Shown here: positions 31,432-33,318 of the stretch, in pieces
How positions within the stretch are numbered: the first letter of the stretch is position 1
Layout: each line of letters begins with the position of its first letter
Assembly: GCA_009908845.1 (NCBI GenBank)
Contig: JAAAOQ010000052.1
Coordinates: 1 to 33,318, forward strand
DNA length: 33,318 nucleotides
Origin: Gammaproteobacteria bacterium
GTDB taxonomy: Bacteria > Pseudomonadota > Gammaproteobacteria > Chromatiales > Chromatiaceae
Direction of reading: 5' to 3'
The notes under the pieces: generated by a model
What the model was told of the DNA's origin: nothing
Database searches by the model: none
Seen by the model: the letters and a program-made list of their open reading frames with translations, nothing else
Position numbers and translations under genes: made by a program

Positions 31432-32187
31432 ATGACGATCAACTGGTTCAAATTCGCCTCACCGGCCGCGTTCTACCCGATCGCGGGCCGCCTGATCCCC
31501 TGGTTTGGCGGGATCGCCGCCGTATTGGTCCTGATTGCGCTCTACTGGGGGTTCTTCGAGACCGCCGACCGGCTCGGCGGCAGCAACCCGCAAAAGGAGT
31601 ACTACCGCATCATCTTCGTCCATGTGCCGGCGGCCTGGATGTCGATGTGGCTCTATCTCGTGCTGGCGGGCTGGTCTGCGGTCGGGCTGGTCTTCAATAC
31701 CCGACTGAGCTTCATGATGGCCAAGGCGGTTGCACCGACCGGCGCGATCTTCACCTTCCTGGCCCTCTGGACCGGGGCGCTCTGGGGCCGGCCGAGCTGG
31801 GGCACCTACTGGGACTGGGACCCAAGGCTGACCTCGGAGCTGCTGTTGTTCTTTCTGTACATCGGCTACATCGCCCTGCATTCGGCGATCGACGACATGC
31901 GCCGCGCCGACCGCGCGGCCGCCCTGCTGGCGATCGTCGGGCTGGTCATGGTTCCGGTGATCTATCTGTCGATCAACTGCCCCGATCCGAATCAATGCGC
32001 GGCGCTGCATCAGCGCTCCGACCCGGGCAGCATCCACCCGAGCATCCTGATCCCGATGCTGACGATGACACTGGGCCTTTGGTCCTACTCGTTCGCGGCC
32101 GTGTTCGCGCGGTTACGGAACATCATCCTGTCGCGCGAGTCGGACAATGCCTGGGTGCGCGACGTCGTCGCCAAGGAGGCCGTCTGA
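31432..32187 (+). CDS. ccmC: Haem handling protein CcmC
   Basis: 251 residues from the ATG at 31432, six helices. It binds haem at the periplasmic face and passes it to CcmE. The tryptophan-rich WWD motif is present as WGRPSWGTYWDWDPRLTSE. The first haem-ligand His is in FVHVPAAWMS, the second in ALHQRS. The segment before the second His is unusual: where most CcmC proteins read SVEWWNTLHQ, this one reads SINCPDPNQCAALHQ, losing the Trp pair and gaining two Cys with a small insertion. Its stop overlaps the ccmD start (TGATG). Confidence 0.94.
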   Translation: MTINWFKFASPAAFYPIAGRLIPWFGGIAAVLVLIALYWGFFETADRLGGSNPQKEYYRIIFVHVPAAWMSMWLYLVLAGWSAVGLVFNTRLSFMMAKAVAPTGAIFTFLALWTGALWGRPSWGTYWDWDPRLTSELLLFFLYIGYIALHSAIDDMRRADRAAALLAIVGLVMVPVIYLSINCPDPNQCAALHQRSDPGSIHPSILIPMLTMTLGLWSYSFAAVFARLRNIILSRESDNAWVRDVVAKEAV

Positions 32188-32402
32188 TGATCGATTTCCT
32201 GCAGCAGGGTGGCTATGCTGGCTACGTCTGGAGCGCGTTCGGGATGACCTTCGGACTGCTCTTGATCGAGATCCTGCAGCTGCGAAGCAGCCACCGCACC
32301 ACGCTCACCCGTATCGCGCGTCTGGTGCGGCTGCGCACCCCGCGGCGCAAGCCAGCCGCTGGCGCCGGGCAGGACTCCGGCGCTGCCAGCGCGAAACCCT
32401 AG
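32187..32402 (+). CDS. ccmD: Haem exporter subunit CcmD
   Basis: 71 residues. CcmD is a small single-helix subunit needed to release holo-CcmE. It shows the family form: a short N-terminus with GGYAGYVWSAFGMTFGLLLI, one helix, and a basic cytoplasmic tail (RIARLVRLRTPRRKP). The ATG shares a base with the ccmC stop codon, indicating coupling. The tail is a little longer than in E. coli CcmD and ends in a Gly/Ala-rich segment. Confidence 0.88.
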   Translation: MIDFLQQGGYAGYVWSAFGMTFGLLLIEILQLRSSHRTTLTRIARLVRLRTPRRKPAAGAGQDSGAASAKP

Positions 32403-32481
32403 CGTTGAGCTTCGAGTCCAACAACGAGATCTCGCGGCACGCCCGCGGCGTGCCGATCGATTGCCACGAGGAATCCGCACG

Positions 32482-32973
32482 ATGAAAGCAAGACAGAAAC
32501 GGTTGGTGTTCGTCGGCCTGGCCCTGGTCGGCGTGGCCGGCGCGACATCGCTGGCACTGAGCGCGCTGCAGAGCAATATCTCCTACTTCTTCAGCCCGAC
32601 GCAGGTGATGGCGAACGAGCATCCGCTCGACGCGGTGTTCCGGGTCGGCGGCGTCGTCGTTGAGGATACCCTTGAGCGCCAGCCCGACGGACTGACGGTG
32701 CACTTCGACGTCACCGACAACGCCGCCGTCGTGCCCGTCAGCTATACCGGCATCCTCCCCGACCTGTTCAGCGAAGGCCAGGGTGTGGTCGCCAAGGGAC
32801 GCATCGGGGCCGATGGCACCTTCTACGCCGAGGAGGTCCTGGCCAAGCACGACGAATCCTATATGCCGCCCGAGGTTGCCGACACGCTGCAGACGGCCCA
32901 TGTCGACGGCGTTGTGGAGCAGACCGCCGGCAGCCTCGCCCCGACGAGCACGACCCGGAGCCCGACCCAATGA
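32482..32973 (+). CDS. ccmE: Haem chaperone CcmE
   Basis: 163 residues from the ATG at 32482, with AGGA upstream. One N-terminal anchor helix ([20 protein letters not shown]), then the periplasmic OB-fold domain. The haem-attaching His and surrounding motif [13 protein letters not shown] are intact (E. coli has LAKHDENYTPPEV). Other typical blocks are [12 protein letters not shown] and [14 protein letters not shown]. It carries haem from CcmC to CcmF/CcmH. Its stop overlaps the ccmF start (ATGA). Confidence 0.96.
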   Translation: MKARQKRLVFVGLALVGVAGATSLALSALQSNISYFFSPTQVMANEHPLDAVFRVGGVVVEDTLERQPDGLTVHFDVTDNAAVVPVSYTGILPDLFSEGQGVVAKGRIGADGTFYAEEVLAKHDESYMPPEVADTLQTAHVDGVVEQTAGSLAPTSTTRSPTQ

Positions 32974-33318
32974 TCCCCGAGCTCGGACATATCGCACTGA
33001 TCCTCGCGCTGTTGCTCGCAACGGCGCAGGCCGTCTTCCCGTTGGCCGGCTCGCTGACTGGGAACCGACCCTGGATGACCATGGCCCGCCCCCTGGCCTA
33101 CGGACAGCTGGTCTTCGTCGCCATCGCATTCCTGGCATTGGTCGAGGCCTTCCTGACGAGCGACTTCTCGGTGCACTATGTTGCCGTCAATTCGAACTCG
33201 CTCCTGCCCGACATCTACAAGTTCTCGGCGGTTTGGGGCGGGCACGAGGGCTCGCTGCTGCTGTGGGCGCTGATGATGGCCGGATGGGGCGCGGCGGTGG
33301 CGGTCTTCAGCCGCTATC
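32970..33318 (+). CDS. ccmF: Cytochrome c haem lyase subunit CcmF (5' part)
   Basis: 116 codons before the right edge; the full protein should be about 650 residues. CcmF joins haem from CcmE to apocytochrome c at the periplasmic face. The start [19 protein letters not shown] and [20 protein letters not shown], with the [11 protein letters not shown] signature, identify it. ATG at 32970 overlaps the ccmE stop. The end is missing because of the window, not because the gene is broken, as far as can be seen. Confidence 0.95.
   Translation, partial: MIPELGHIALILALLLATAQAVFPLAGSLTGNRPWMTMARPLAYGQLVFVAIAFLALVEAFLTSDFSVHYVAVNSNSLLPDIYKFSAVWGGHEGSLLLWALMMAGWGAAVAVFSRY

Noticed and set aside
1-33318. 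CRISPR array, tRNA/rRNA genes, prophage or intact insertion sequence
   Set aside because: No regularly spaced repeats, no tRNA arm pattern, no rRNA-like stretch and no transposase or integrase frame were found.

Overview
The window looks like chromosome from a high-GC gammaproteobacterium. The System I cytochrome c maturation operon (ccmABCDEF), a class II (c'-type) cytochrome, the glycogen genes glgB/glgC/malQ and a btaAB betaine-lipid pair would suit a purple sulfur bacterium or a relative in the Chromatiales. That placement is inference: no rRNA, tRNA or photosynthesis gene is present to prove it.

Layout. (1) 1-1145 is mostly gene-free, with the tail of one unknown gene and two hairpin-forming palindromic repeats. 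(2) 1146-4601 is a + strand PstS-C-A-B type phosphate uptake operon, closed by a third copy of the same repeat. (3) 4863-5300 is a c'-type cytochrome. (4) 5664-8959 holds two overlapping ABC exporters of the cyclic-peptide/siderophore type. (5) 8963-10143 holds a zinc-ribbon membrane protein and an unknown membrane-anchored protein on the - strand. (6) 10732-20542 is the unusual part: a - strand run of eight tightly packed genes and a convergent SPFH gene. In transcription order the run encodes a DUF697-like membrane protein, an SPFH protein, a lipoprotein with a LivJ-type ligand-binding domain, a tiny two-helix membrane protein, a lipoprotein-coiled-coil-Amt-like fusion, a DjlA-like TerB/J protein, a second DUF697-like protein and a C45/Ntn-type hydrolase homologue. 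Three junctions are ATGA overlaps, one is a TTGA overlap and one is a 43-base overlap. (7) 20905-21728 holds yhbY and an orphan lipoprotein. (8) 21772-23709 is btaA-btaB (betaine lipid synthesis, - strand). (9) 23998-29800 is malQ, a nested palindromic repeat element, glgC, and divergent glgB. (10) 29922-33318 is ccmA-B-C-D-E and the start of ccmF, cut by the window edge.

How the genes fit together. Phosphate uptake (pst) and phosphorus-free membrane lipid (btaAB) are two arms of phosphate-limitation physiology, and a weak Pho-box-like site lies upstream of btaA. The Ccm machinery would attach haem to the c'-type cytochrome. glgC, glgB and malQ serve glycogen synthesis and turnover. The 11.9-20.5 kb run has the form of one membrane-associated complex or sensory system: two lipoproteins, two paralogous SPFH scaffolds (one encoded by the convergent gene), two paralogous DUF697-like proteins, a membrane J-protein and apparently degenerate transporter and hydrolase domains. 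I do not recognise it as a described system, and it is the main candidate for something new here.
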